Assembly: GCA_914767715.1 (NCBI GenBank)
Contig: OU612067.1
Span: forward strand, 20,560,162-20,620,161
Direction of reading: 5' to 3'
Source: Membranipora membranacea
Lineage: Eukaryota > Bryozoa > Gymnolaemata > Cheilostomatida > Membraniporidae
DNA: 60,000 bases
The notes beneath the pieces are model-generated. The model ran no database searches. It was not told the origin of the DNA and saw nothing but the letters and a program-made list of their open reading frames with translations. Below, one piece after another: positions 27,101 through 36,500 of the stretch; the first letter of the stretch is position 1, and every line of letters begins with the position of its first letter. Made by a program: the position numbers and the translations under genes.

Positions 27101-30100
27101 GAGATATATACTAGCATCTGTATCATGTACCCACTTGGAGTCACAAGTACTTGACAAACTGCCCAAAGTACCAAAAAAATAGCAAGGTACAATGGAACGA
27201 ACCCTTCCACAAGGCTAGAGAAGTTTAGATGGTAGAATATGAGTGAACTACCATGTTCTCTATAGCATTCATGAGCACCATAGCACTTAGTATAAATCAT
27301 AGACATAGTATACTTAGCAGAATAAATGTCCATGGTATATGATCATAAGATCGAAACAAGACTTAGCATTGGCCCAAGTGAAAATGAATCACACTGTCAA
27401 GGACAGCAGATTCACGCTGTTTGTATGAAACATCCCCGCTTGACAGGAAGTCATCCCCATATGTCCCATAAATACCATGAAGCATAAATGGTAGTGACTG
27501 GTGGTGAATGGTAGTCACCCAGTGACTCATCGTCAGCACTGCGTGATTGATGGGATTCACAGAACACAATTTAGAAATTGTTTTGATTTTTTTCACATGC
27601 CCGCTGTTATTACAATTTAGTTGTTTAGACAAGATAATAATAACCATATCTTATGTTAGCTATGTCAAACAGAAAATGATTTTGGTGTTTTTTAGCACCC
27701 AATTGCAGGTCTTTGATGGGTGGCAGGTCTTCAACAACAATTTATTATCCGACTACACCAGTGATTACATGGGCTACCACCTTTAAACCGTGTTTGTCCC
27801 GTCTCGAAGGATCAGAACAAAGTTTGCCGCAATATTTGACCAGCTAAGTCGGGCTGGATAGAAATAATAATGCTATATAAATATGTCAATTGTAAACTGG
27901 AGTGGCCAAGGTTTATACCACATTGTAGGATTGAATGCTTGAAAGGGTTTGAATTTAGAAAGTAAATGAAAGCGACAGCGCTGCCGTTTTATAAAGTGGG
28001 ATAAAGGATTAATAGCGAGTTAAAAAGAAAAATAATGAATTTCGACCATTTGTTTTGTATTAAAGAGCGTGATCAAATGGCACCTTGTTTTATGAACAGT
28101 GTAATCCAACAAGATTTGTGTTCAATGCAGCAAAACTTCGACCTATGCCAAATTGTAATCAGCCACTCTGGCTAGCTATGGATAGAAATGTCCAATGAAT
28201 TCACGATTCCTGAGGCATCTAAAACGTTTCATAGACAAAACCTACTCTGATCACCAAAAGACCAAAAGTTGTGCGTAAATGATTAAGTCATGTACAACCA
28301 CACTATCTGGCACTGTATGTATTTTTATATATGTTGACGTTGGCCGTATTATTTGGGTCGCAATAACAGCTGTTCAAATGTCAATCGTGCTAACAGAGGA
28401 GGGGGAGGGGGCAAGATTTAAAATTTCATGAAACAACAAATCATAAATCTGGAAATTACCAACGAAAGCAACCAGCAAAAGTACGCCTGCAACAGTCACG
28501 ATAGAAATCGTAAGTCATCGGCAGCTAAACATGATTAAAGGATTGACAGCGACAGCAGTGTGAATTCAAGGAGTGAGTCTATTTTCTTAGCAGGTTCAAT
28601 ATCATTTCGTGTCAGCAAATTCATTATCATTCATTGCTGGATTGGGGATGTTCATTATGATCTGGACAGCTTAGAAGGAATTGTTTTTACCTGGCAGCAC
28701 ACTGAACTCCTGATGTCTAGCATTGATTTTCATTAAGGTGTCTATTCTCTTATTTATTAATGACATGGTCACTAAGTACCTTCTTACTTTGGATTATGGC
28801 ACTACTCCCGCATGACTTACTGAGCTACCCCAGTTTTTTCTCAAGTGTCATGAACTGCAGCAGTTCCAACTCATAGCTGAGAGCTGTTTTCTGCTCAATC
28901 AAGTTTCAATCTCAAAACCATGTAACTTTGCTTGGCCACTTAAAAGCTGCCATTACACAACAGTTAGCTTCCTCAATAGTCAGATTGACACTTTCAACAA
29001 CAAATGAAAAGCAAAATATGAGTACACACAGGTCATGATATCAAATAAAGCCAGATATGTCATCGCAGGAATATTATGTAAATCATTGGTCATGCCCATG
29101 GTCACTGGTAGAAGTACAGTGCGCACAGTGTCCAACTTACTGTTAAGCAAATAGTGCAGTTAGGATCAAAACAAACTTTAGAGACTACCATCAATGGAAG
29201 AATAATAAGACACTGTGGTTAATTATAGCAAAGGTTTGTTTTTTGGAAGAGTGTTTATCGAGGTCAAGAGTGATTGGAGTGTACAAGTTGCTTTCTCAAT
29301 GTCATTTCGGTACCCGCTTCAGGCAAAATACATTTATAACAGGAAAGATTGGATTTGTCGATATGAGAAGATGTTGAATTTTAGGGATGGGTTGAGACTT
29401 TTGAGATAGGATGACTGTGATTTGTGAACAGGGATGTCAGAGTTGAATTGTTTGTTGTGCGGTACCAGGGGGCAGCCAGGGGGCCAGAAAAGTTAGTTTG
29501 TTTCCGTAGTCTCATTTTGAAAACAGCAGTCAATGGATAAAGTACACAATTCAGAGCACATTACTGTTATGACAGCATAGAACTACTTACGGGATGGCTT
29601 TCGGCACCATTAGCCTCCATATCCTGCACTTGACCTTTACATTTGTGAATCCACCAATGGTTGTCCTGACCATAGGCGGTGACGGCCATCAAAGGGAAAA
29701 ACGCCAGTGTGATAAAAGCTTCCCAAATCTCGATTTCATCCGGCGAGATAACTTTGACGACGAGTAACATCCAAACATAAGCCCATATAGACCATCCAGA
29801 TGTCAACAGGAACACGGTGAACTGGCTAACTTTCTTGGTCTCTGGTAGTTTTGGAGCTACTATGCATATGGCGGATATCATGAGGAGATTGTAAGACGCT
29901 GAGCCCATAATAGTGAAGACACCAAGGTTTCCGTCCTCCTTGTATCTCTCCATAGTTTCCACGTCTTTAGGTAGTCGAGTTATGGCTTCAATAAGAGCGA
30001 TGAGGATCTCAGGAGCAGAACTACCCAATGCCATTAGAGTCAGGTTGGCGACTGTCTCGTTCCAGATTAACACTTCCCTCTCGACGACCTCCTGCCTCGT

Positions 30101-30376
30101 AGGATCCCATTGAGAGATCTTTCGCTTCTTAGCAGTAATTGTTTCTATGCTCATCATGAAGATGTCACTGGCTATGGCAATACCTATAAAGGTCCAAAAC
30201 ATGGCAATAATGTATAATAGTCCTCGAACTCCATCGTTCCAGAGATTCTCTCCAGGCAACAGCAGCCAACTGGAGCATTGTTCCGAGCTATTTCCACATA
30301 GTAGTTCCACTGTCCATCCTAGTGGATTTCCCTGAGTGTCTGAGAAGTTTTTACGGATCTCGATGCAGTCATCCAT
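6885..30376 (-). CDS. SLC8A: Sodium/calcium exchanger, NCX/SLC8 family (16 exons)
   Basis: Exons in transcript order: 30376-29591, 25512-25397, 24605-24567, 20855-20716, 19764-19729, 18989-18865, 18450-18307, 16169-16007, 14238-14121, 13178-13055, 12298-12205, 10030-9952, 9198-9006, 8646-8493, 8023-7845, 7019-6885. All phases agree; the total is 2625 nt, or 874 residues plus stop. Order of parts: N-terminal transmembrane block with alpha-1 repeat GSSAPE (118-123), cytosolic loop, Calx-beta domain CBD1 (about 377-516) ending DDD, degenerate CBD2 (about 518-628), C-terminal transmembrane block with alpha-2 repeat GTSVPD (743-748), and the C-terminal motif GGELGG shared with vertebrate NCX. The family exchanges three sodium ions for one calcium at the plasma membrane. 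The length is slightly below mammalian NCX1 (about 970). No signal peptide is seen before the methionine at 30376; a stop lies two codons upstream, so a missed 5' exon is possible. Confidence 0.93.
8093..8346. repeat. Diverged two-copy tandem duplication in NCX intron 14
   Basis: Two adjacent units (about 8093-8208 and 8209-8346) align through blocks TATGACATTT and AAATTGAG; the second has an insertion. A third partial match lies near 8455-8476. The segment 8356-8425 is an AT-rich TATATGATATAA array. Confidence 0.6.
9445..9594. repeat. 15-bp minisatellite in NCX intron 12
   Basis: Ten tandem copies of ACTACACGCCAAGCG; the last is degenerate (CAGGCC). Because the unit is a multiple of three, several reading frames stay open across it on both strands, but the flanks show no exon and it lies inside an intron. 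Confidence 0.95.
9773..9866. repeat. 94-bp near-perfect hairpin in NCX intron 12
   Basis: Arms starting GACCCATTTCGCCAGCG and ending CGCTGGCAAAATGGGTC pair over about 44 bases with a loop of about 6 bases (TTCGGC) and only a few mismatches or bulges. It has the form of a fold-back miniature element. No target duplication is evident at its edges. A G-run of about 13 follows at 9907-9919. Confidence 0.85.
9952..14238 (-). CDS. SLC8A: NCX exons 9-12: Calx-beta domain 2 and exit linker
   Basis: Exons 14238-14121, 13178-13055, 12298-12205 and 10030-9952 encode residues 517-655. The fold markers are present ([45 protein letters not shown]). Where active domains carry an acidic D-E-E-D loop, this one has GDPKRHKNF (594-602), which is basic. 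The terminal strand ends HTTDDGLDD rather than in a DDD triplet after a hydrophobic strand. Calcium binding by CBD2 is therefore doubtful. The exit linker contains [13 protein letters not shown], equivalent to the WxEQFxEA block of other exchangers. Confidence 0.88.
11010..11229 (+). CDS. Doubtful antisense open frame in NCX intron 11
   Basis: From an ATG at 11010 the frame runs [16 protein letters not shown] to YIAHSLGR, stop at 11229-11231. It is more GC-rich than its surroundings and charged in the middle ([14 protein letters not shown]). A donor-like AG|GTGAGA lies at the very end (GT at 11227-11228). I recognise no family and found no partner exon. It could be a small gene or exon on the opposite strand, or chance. 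Confidence 0.2.
11767..11985. mobile_element. MITE copy with about 45-bp TIRs, NCX intron 11
   Basis: The left end (GTGACACTGATCACC ... CATGTACATCTCTGATCA) and the reverse of the right end (GTCACACTGG ... CATGTGTATCTCTGATCA) are terminal inverted repeats. The inside contains CACAAGGAATT and GTGTGAAGACC, shared with the fragment at 44655-44740. The ends match the better preserved element at 44830-45281, so both belong to one family. The flanking 9-mers agree only approximately. Confidence 0.65.
12603..13022. repeat. Two G-rich arrays in NCX intron 10
   Basis: Positions 12603-12780 and 12905-13022 each begin with a shared lead (GATGTAAGGAC, GCTGCTTG, GCTTGAGGT, GAGTTGGG) followed by runs of GGGAGGG, GGTCGGGCAGGGAGG and GGGGAGGTGAGGGG. 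The unit has been duplicated and then diverged. The plus strand, which is the template for the exchanger transcript, has many closely spaced G-tracts and fits a G-quadruplex pattern; the transcript itself is C-rich here. Confidence 0.8.
15622..15810 (+). mobile_element. tRNA-derived SINE, copy A (NCX intron 8)
   Basis: An RNA polymerase III A-box-like TGGCTCAGTTGG and a B-box-like GGTCGTGGGCTCGAACC are followed by a shared body (CCAGGTGTGCTCCGACCTGCC, trimmed: CAGGTGTGCTCCGACC) and a CTAAGGCAC tail region. The same order occurs at 37252 and 49122, which shows it is a dispersed family and not a tRNA gene. Confidence 0.8.
16007..18989 (-). CDS. SLC8A: NCX exons 6-8: Calx-beta domain 1 (CBD1)
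   Basis: Exons 18989-18865, 18450-18307 and 16169-16007 encode residues 373-516. The Calx-beta pattern is complete: [17 protein letters not shown] start, WETREGTA (442-449), [11 protein letters not shown] (479-489) and VTIIDDD (510-516). In canine NCX1 the equivalent aspartates and glutamates bind the regulatory calcium ions, so this domain is expected to be the working calcium sensor. A linker of about 30 residues (roughly 405-435), longer than usual, is inserted between early strands. Confidence 0.9.
19729..25512 (-). CDS. SLC8A: NCX exons 2-5: first part of the large cytosolic loop
   Basis: Exons 25512-25397 (116 nt), 24605-24567 (39 nt), 20855-20716 (140 nt) and 19764-19729 (36 nt) encode residues 263-372. 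They carry a His-rich start (NHHDHH), an E/K/R-rich probable helix, an acidic stretch NEVEEGDGE, and a block [13 protein letters not shown] that aligns by eye with the AFYRIQATRLMTG part of vertebrate NCX. The rest is low-complexity linker. The 36- and 39-nt exons are multiples of three; skipping either keeps the frame. The 36-nt exon 5 is the least certain of the gene: it rests on splice sites and frame alone, with no family match. Confidence 0.75.
24183..24376. mobile_element. Fold-back MITE with exact 9-bp target duplication, NCX intron 3
   Basis: The element spans 24192-24367 (176 bp), begins CGGGTTCTGGA and ends TCCAGAACCCG; the inverted arms extend about 50 bases each (GCGGAAAGGCGGAAAATCAG against its reverse, with mismatches). 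Identical ATAGTTGGT 9-mers flank it at 24183-24191 and 24368-24376. A 9-bp duplication with long TIRs fits Mutator-like (MULE) non-autonomous elements. The open frames on both strands across it come from the palindrome. Confidence 0.85.
25513..29590 (-). other. NCX intron 1 (4.1 kb)
   Basis: This is the longest intron of the gene. Open frames at 27016-27333, 27363-27647 and 27547-27786 have no recognisable domain and are taken as chance. A 15-bp direct repeat occurs near 26030-26060. A weak small hairpin sits around 25795-25850. Confidence 0.5.
29591..30376 (-). CDS. SLC8A: NCX exon 1: N-terminal membrane block and alpha-1 repeat
   Basis: This single 786-nt exon encodes residues 1-262. An extracellular N-terminus with cysteines at 4, 27 and 34 and the N-glycosylation sequons NFS (10) and NSS (29) precedes hydrophobic segments near 52-70, 105-132, 150-175, 185-210 and 217-235. 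The alpha-1 signature [19 protein letters not shown] (106-124) holds the ion-coordinating SSAPE core. The region after the fifth segment, where vertebrate NCX has the basic XIP autoinhibitory helix, reads [13 protein letters not shown] and is much less arginine- and tyrosine-rich. The exon ends in phase 0 with donor GTAAGT. Confidence 0.93.
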
Positions 30377-33154
30377 CTTCCTTTACAGTGTGTTGTGACT
30401 CCTAACAATGAGTAGATCAGATAGAAATATTATAATCCCTTAATAGCAGCTCTTGGCTCACTGATGATGATACACACACAGTCTGTGTCACAAACAACAC
30501 ATGTAAAATGAATCGGTTGTCTATCACATGATGGGCTCAAAGAGCCTTGACGCTGAATGAAATCGAGCAAAATTTGATAGATCTTTGATGCATTGCGGTT
30601 GACATAATTGTAGTAAAATGTGTACAAGCCAAGCGCATGCCAATCATAAATCAAGAAACAACACACTGCTATTTATAGTTCTGGCAGTATTGTGGCCAGT
30701 TAGAAAGCCTATCATCATAAACATGGCTATGTAACACAAACCCAATGGAGAAGTTGAGGATACCAAAAAACTGATTCTTCAGTAAGCCATCTCAGGTGAG
30801 AGCAAGCAGTAAATATGCACGGTTTGATTACCCTTTGCACCTAGCTAACAACTCTAGATGATAGCTTTTGATACAATGGCATTTAGATTCACAAGCCCAT
30901 AGCATGGTATTACACAATTCTGACAGGTTTCAACACCACACATTTAGATTTAGAGGTATAGGATAGGCCTTGCAAATGGTACATTGTACATGTATGATAT
31001 GTACTATAGTATACTGCGCTGTCCTTCATAAATTCACAAATCATGTCTATAACCATAGGCTATCATGAAAGTGCTGCCATTACAACCCATGCTTGCTGTG
31101 ATGATCGTCAGGTGTAAACTTAATTCACAGTAGCACATTGATGCTTTCAGCAGAGCAGCTCATATGTTAATTGTTCCATTCTAGCTTCAAAGCAACTAGC
31201 GCAAAAAGGGCAGTTTAGAAATATTATTACAATGTACCTTACCTGCACACCTCTCAAAGAAAGATTATCTCTTTGATGTAAATGGCTAGAAGCAAGCGTC
31301 AGCAATCCATAATGGCTTCCTTGAGCAATGTCAGCCAAGCCAATCAGCCGAGTAATCCTAACAGCCACAGTCACAGCTGATCAAAACTAAAGCTTTCTCT
31401 TAGCTCACAGCTGATGATGGTGTATTTACACCTTATTTGAGGTAGTTATGGTAATACAACCAGTCAGAGGGAAAATAACAGCAGTGCTTTATAATTAGCG
31501 CTACCAGATATAAAGCCTATACCTGCTAACTTGCCCTGTTCAATGCTAGCTTCACTGTGAGAGAACTGCTTTTGATTAATTCGCAGGCAGCCTTGGAACA
31601 GATTTCCAATCACTATTGAAAGCAGTTGAGGCAGCAAAATAATAGTGTGTGTGCGCTACATGGCAACCCCATACATGATGACAAACAATAAGGCTATTGA
31701 TTAATGATCATTGTGGAGAACTATGTAATACAATTGTGCTAGAAAGTTAAACAGCTATAAGGTATATAAACCATATAGAGGGTGATATATTACGCTGCAA
31801 TAATAAATCTAACTACCATGTTATTGTGATATACATGAAAAATAAACCAATAAAATAATACTTTTAGTTATTATTGCAGGTATGTAAAAAGGCCACCGAC
31901 GAGCCAGATGAACTCCCATCCACGCCAATCACAGTTTTTCACACTTGCTGTAATAAATTAGAAAACAATTGCATACATGTGTACTGTATGATATACCTGG
32001 GTATATAAATAGACATAGCCAGACTAAAAATTGGGCCTACTGCCCGTAATAATTGGCTAATCGTGATTCCAAATGAGCTGGGCTGGTTGCCACAATCCTT
32101 TGTTCTTTACCCAAAATAAAAATTATGGAGGGGTGGCTTTAAGGTCAGGGGTGCAAATGAATGCAAGTGACTGTTGTAGGCTATTAGTAGAGCAATGAGG
32201 GTAGTTTTGAGAATGGCATGAGTGAAGATGAGCTAAATGAAGTTGTCTTTAGAGTTAAACCTGATTCCTATTTTTTTCCTTCAATAATTTTGTATGAACC
32301 AGAATATTAAGACATAAAAGCTGGGTTTACATAGATAAAAAAACAGGCAACCACTAAATTCATATCTCTAAAAATCACTCTGAAAAGTAAAGTAAATTGA
32401 ATTGAAAAATCGCAACACAGTAAAATGCTAAAATTGCAGAATATGTTTTAAAACCAACAAATTATGCATGCTTGATCCGGACGACCAAAATTTCAAACGA
32501 GAATATTTAGTTTGAGATGAATGATAAGATCTAGATATCAGCCTCCTGTTTGTGTTTGTGGATAATGACCTCTCACTAAGGCTAACCAGCCATCAGTATT
32601 TATAAAGTTAGTCATGAATAACAAAAAAACTAAAATACACATTATGGGGAAAAATATTTGGTAAATTGCCAGAAGTGTAGATTATTGGATACACACACCA
32701 CTGATTATGATTAATGGATGCATTAACGAGAGTCATACGTCACAGAGAAAAAATATCACTGAGCAATACGATATCCTTACTCTGTGAAAATATCACAAAG
32801 GCAGTATTCTCACATCACAAGAGCAATCATGATGTCAGCTAACCACGAAGCAGCTCTAATATAACCATCAGTGGTCGACCACATGATCAGCCTTTTTATC
32901 AAGCCTTGTAACTAGGGAACTACTGTCTTTATATTGCCATTTATATCTCTGACAGCGTCTTATTCTTGTAGACGAAATTTGTGGCCACTTTCCCAAAACC
33001 AAAAAAGGTGGCCGCACAACAAGGCTACTCTTTGTCAGGTGAATATCTATGTATCTCCATGCATACTCCTTTACTGTTACTGTTAGTCCAACAGTTTTCC
33101 TATCTAGCCAGACCTCTCGTAGTAGGGACGGATACAAAATAGTGTTTGTTGGGG
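30377..33154. other. Intergenic region between NCX start and ORC6 end
   Basis: Both flanking genes run on the minus strand, so this stretch should hold the NCX promoter and any untranslated 5' exon, plus the ORC6 3' end. Open frames at 30430-30666, 31147-31374 and 32868-33158 show no domain; the last is partly a shadow of the inverted-repeat arm and the ORC6 exon. No promoter motif was fixed. Confidence 0.45.
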
Positions 33155-33567
33155 TCATGACTTACTATTGAGCTTGGCTGTAGCGGCCGACAGGATTTTT
33201 TGTTTCCACACCTCATAGTTGTCAGTGTCGTTAGGTTTGTCGTTCTTTAGACTAACCATTAATTTCATCTTGGCACCTTTCATCTCAACTCCACTTTCCA
33301 CTATTCATAAAAAAAAAATTAATTTTACACATTAACTAGGATATTCATCACTGCAGTGGGGATGTGGCCATCAAAAAGTTTTATTTGTTTATCTGGCCTC
33401 TTTCTAGGGGTAATTCTCCTGGCAAATATTCCATTCAGACTAAAATTTTCTTTTATCTGTGAAATATCAATCACAACATAGCATTTATCGGCGATAATTT
33501 CGTCTACAAGAATAAGACGCTGTCAGAGATATAAATGGCAATATAAAGACAGTAGTTCCCTAGTTAC
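32908..33567. repeat. Perfect 72-bp inverted repeat around the last ORC6 exon
   Basis: Arms 32908-32979 and 33496-33567 are exact reverse complements over 72 bases (starting GTAACTAGGGAACTACTG). A further match CCTTGTG/CCTTGT continues beyond the outer edge after a 3-base indel. The 516-bp spacer contains ORC6 exon 7 (33155-33300). The left arm is downstream of the stop codon and the right arm is in intron 6. Confidence 0.95.
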
Positions 33568-36500
33568 CACACAAGGCCAAAGAGAGGTCAAAATTGGGAG
33601 GTGTTGGTTCTTATGTTACGACCAGTAGTGAGTAATTAACACTTTGGTAAAGTGTAATACAGTAATTGCTATTCATTTATAGCTTGATTAAACAACAGGG
33701 GTTAGTTTAGTGTTTGTCCTGCGTGTAACTTAGCAGACCTCGGTGAAATCCATCTCTTAAAATTATAATATAATAATGCTTATGCAAACACCATGTGGAA
33801 TTATTAATATCCAACAAACTACGTCATCGAACTTTATGTAAGCATTGGCAGAGCTCAATCAATTAAAGACTAATAATGGCATAAATTTTTAAGCTTTGTT
33901 TTACGATCATAGACTTGAATAGATTTCAAGATCTAATGCTTTGTCCTTTTTATAATACCCTATTGATCATGCGGCTATTAATACAACATAAACCCTTGAA
34001 CCTCTAAAATCTAGTCACAGCAGAGTCTTTACTACAATACAGACTCAATTCAATACAGCATTTTACAAAATCACCAACAAGCATGAATTGAATGCCAGTG
34101 CCCTACCACTGTATTGAATGCCAGTGCCCTACCTATTGTACACACAGGGTAGCTTCTATGGGAACCAAGTTCAATCACGCAGCCTGACAAGGTCTGACAC
34201 CAGAATGGACCATACACATCAACACAATTCCCGCCTTCTAACAATGCATCTCCATTTTCATGACCGATTTCATTTCGTTTACACCGTAGGTTTCTTATTA
34301 TCTAGCACGGTGTTGTTCAGAGATATGTATAGGATTTCAGTTTGACGTATCCCAAACTGGAGTACACATTTTAAACTAGATCTCCATTGTGATCGAAATA
34401 TGAGGAGGTAGGAGGAGAAGACAATCCATAAAACAAATATTTACATTAATGTAATTTATGTAAATATAATATGCGATATTAATCTTAATCAAGTATTATG
34501 TCTATGAATGCTACCAGCCTGGTGTGTCGCCAATTCAGAATCATAATGATATTTTCAAGCACTTAATAAGAATACATATTTTTTTTGAAGTGAAAGTCCC
34601 GTTAAACTTGCTAACTGTGATAGAGTAAAAACAAATTCTTGAAAGAAAATTGGAAAGTTGACTTCAAGAAGCAGCATATAATATAAGTTAATATATAATA
34701 TAATAGTATGCGAGCTAGAGAAGGGCTTTTGTTACAAGCTGCATGTGAAGTTTGAAACACAAACAATTGGGCCAGGAACAGCAAGGCCTATTGAAAAATC
34801 AATCAAACCATATTAACCACATAGCAACTGCATTTTTTAAAACATAAAATCGAATCAATCACACATTGGGTGGCTGCTGCCCACTCAAATAGAATCAGTT
34901 ATGAATGTGGGGATTAAAAAAGGATAATGGTTTGAAAGCAAACATACTGTTAAAAGCAATATTATTTTATAAAACTTTTCTGCTGCATCACTGGGTATGA
35001 AAAGAGACCGCTGTGACAAGAACTCTTTTGGTAGCCCTAACTGTAGTGTAAGGCTGCGTTTAGGTAACATTATTAATTCATTGTACAATATTTTGGCTGG
35101 CATTGAGGGTCAGGTTGACTTTTGTATAGCGAGTTAAAAATAGAAATATCCGGGCCTTTAGTGAGCTAATGAGGCGAGCTTTTGACCTAGAGAAATATCA
35201 GCTGATAACTTTGTAACAGGATAGCCCTGTGAGGGATACAAAACCATATGTCTGAGGCGGACTGCAGGTAGATTTTATAATTTAGGCGTTACAACTCAAA
35301 GTAAAAGTAGTAAAACAAAAGAGCATCCCTCGAATATAAAGTTATACACTCATGCAGTTCAATCATTTTCCAGGTAGTTGATTCAACAAATTGTGTTCAA
35401 TGGAAAACACTGAAGCGGCAAAAAACCGTCAAAGGATCTTCAGGTTTGATTTGAATGGTATCGTCAAGTCTTCAACTGGGAGAGTTATCTCCCCCATAGT
35501 ACCGGTGCTGCCTACCCACGCCTGCTGGAATCTGGGGACACTGCATTTAAAAGAGGGAGAGGGGATCTTTGTAACACATATGGGGTGTGCGAACATACAG
35601 TTGGCCTTCAGCAGTTTTTAACCTGTACTGAATAGACCTGGTTAGGACCACAAGGGCCAGATCAGGCATGACTGCTGACACAGAGAATCGAATGCGGATA
35701 TCAATGCTCACAAGCCTGTATTCTCTACCATAACACCACCCAAGACTTAGCCAATGTATTGGCTCTGATTGGCTATTGGAGACCAAACAAAACCTAACGG
35801 AGCATTGGCTACACACCACTTCATTCCCAATTCGTATGGAGTGTAAAATTACCTAAATTAGCTTCAAATTTGCGTTTCCGTGGAGATGATCGTACAGGGG
35901 AGCTGACCTCTGATTTGTTCTGTTTCCTCACAGACTCTAAAAGCATACCATACTATAGATGTCAATGAACCCCTAAGGTATTCCAATTTATATTCAGTAA
36001 TCTGGTGAAAGGAAACAACTTAAAGTGTTTACGTTGAAACAGATTACGGCAGAAACAAAGGAGCAGATATATCATCTACGGTTTCGGTTAAAAAAATAGT
36101 CAGGGTTCGACCACAGTAATTTAAGTGCTTTACCGTTGCATGGGTTGCTGATATTGGTCCTCCATTACCAGCCACATTGCTGGTTTGAGATTCTTGGTTA
36201 TCCGGCCAATTTTGTTAGTGGGTTTGAGATTCTTGGTTATCCGGCCAATTTTGTTAGTGAGTTTATGAGAAGACGGACTTGGGCAACAGAAAATACTTCT
36301 GTGCAAGATAATAAGTTATCACACGTCTGATAGTCTGATCATGGGCAATACGAGTAGGTTTTACACTTGAAATAATAAGTTATCAGAAAAAATTCAGGTC
36401 TGAAACTAATATATCTAATTCTGGTGTACCTGACAGGAGTAATTTCTCCATGTGGACCTTTATTTTATCAAGCATAGATTTACTACAAGCTGCCAGGTCC

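Noticed and set aside
32868-33158. 96-codon minus-strand frame starting MTPTNTIL
   Set aside because: It overlaps the ORC6 end in another frame and runs through the inverted-repeat arm; no domain content.
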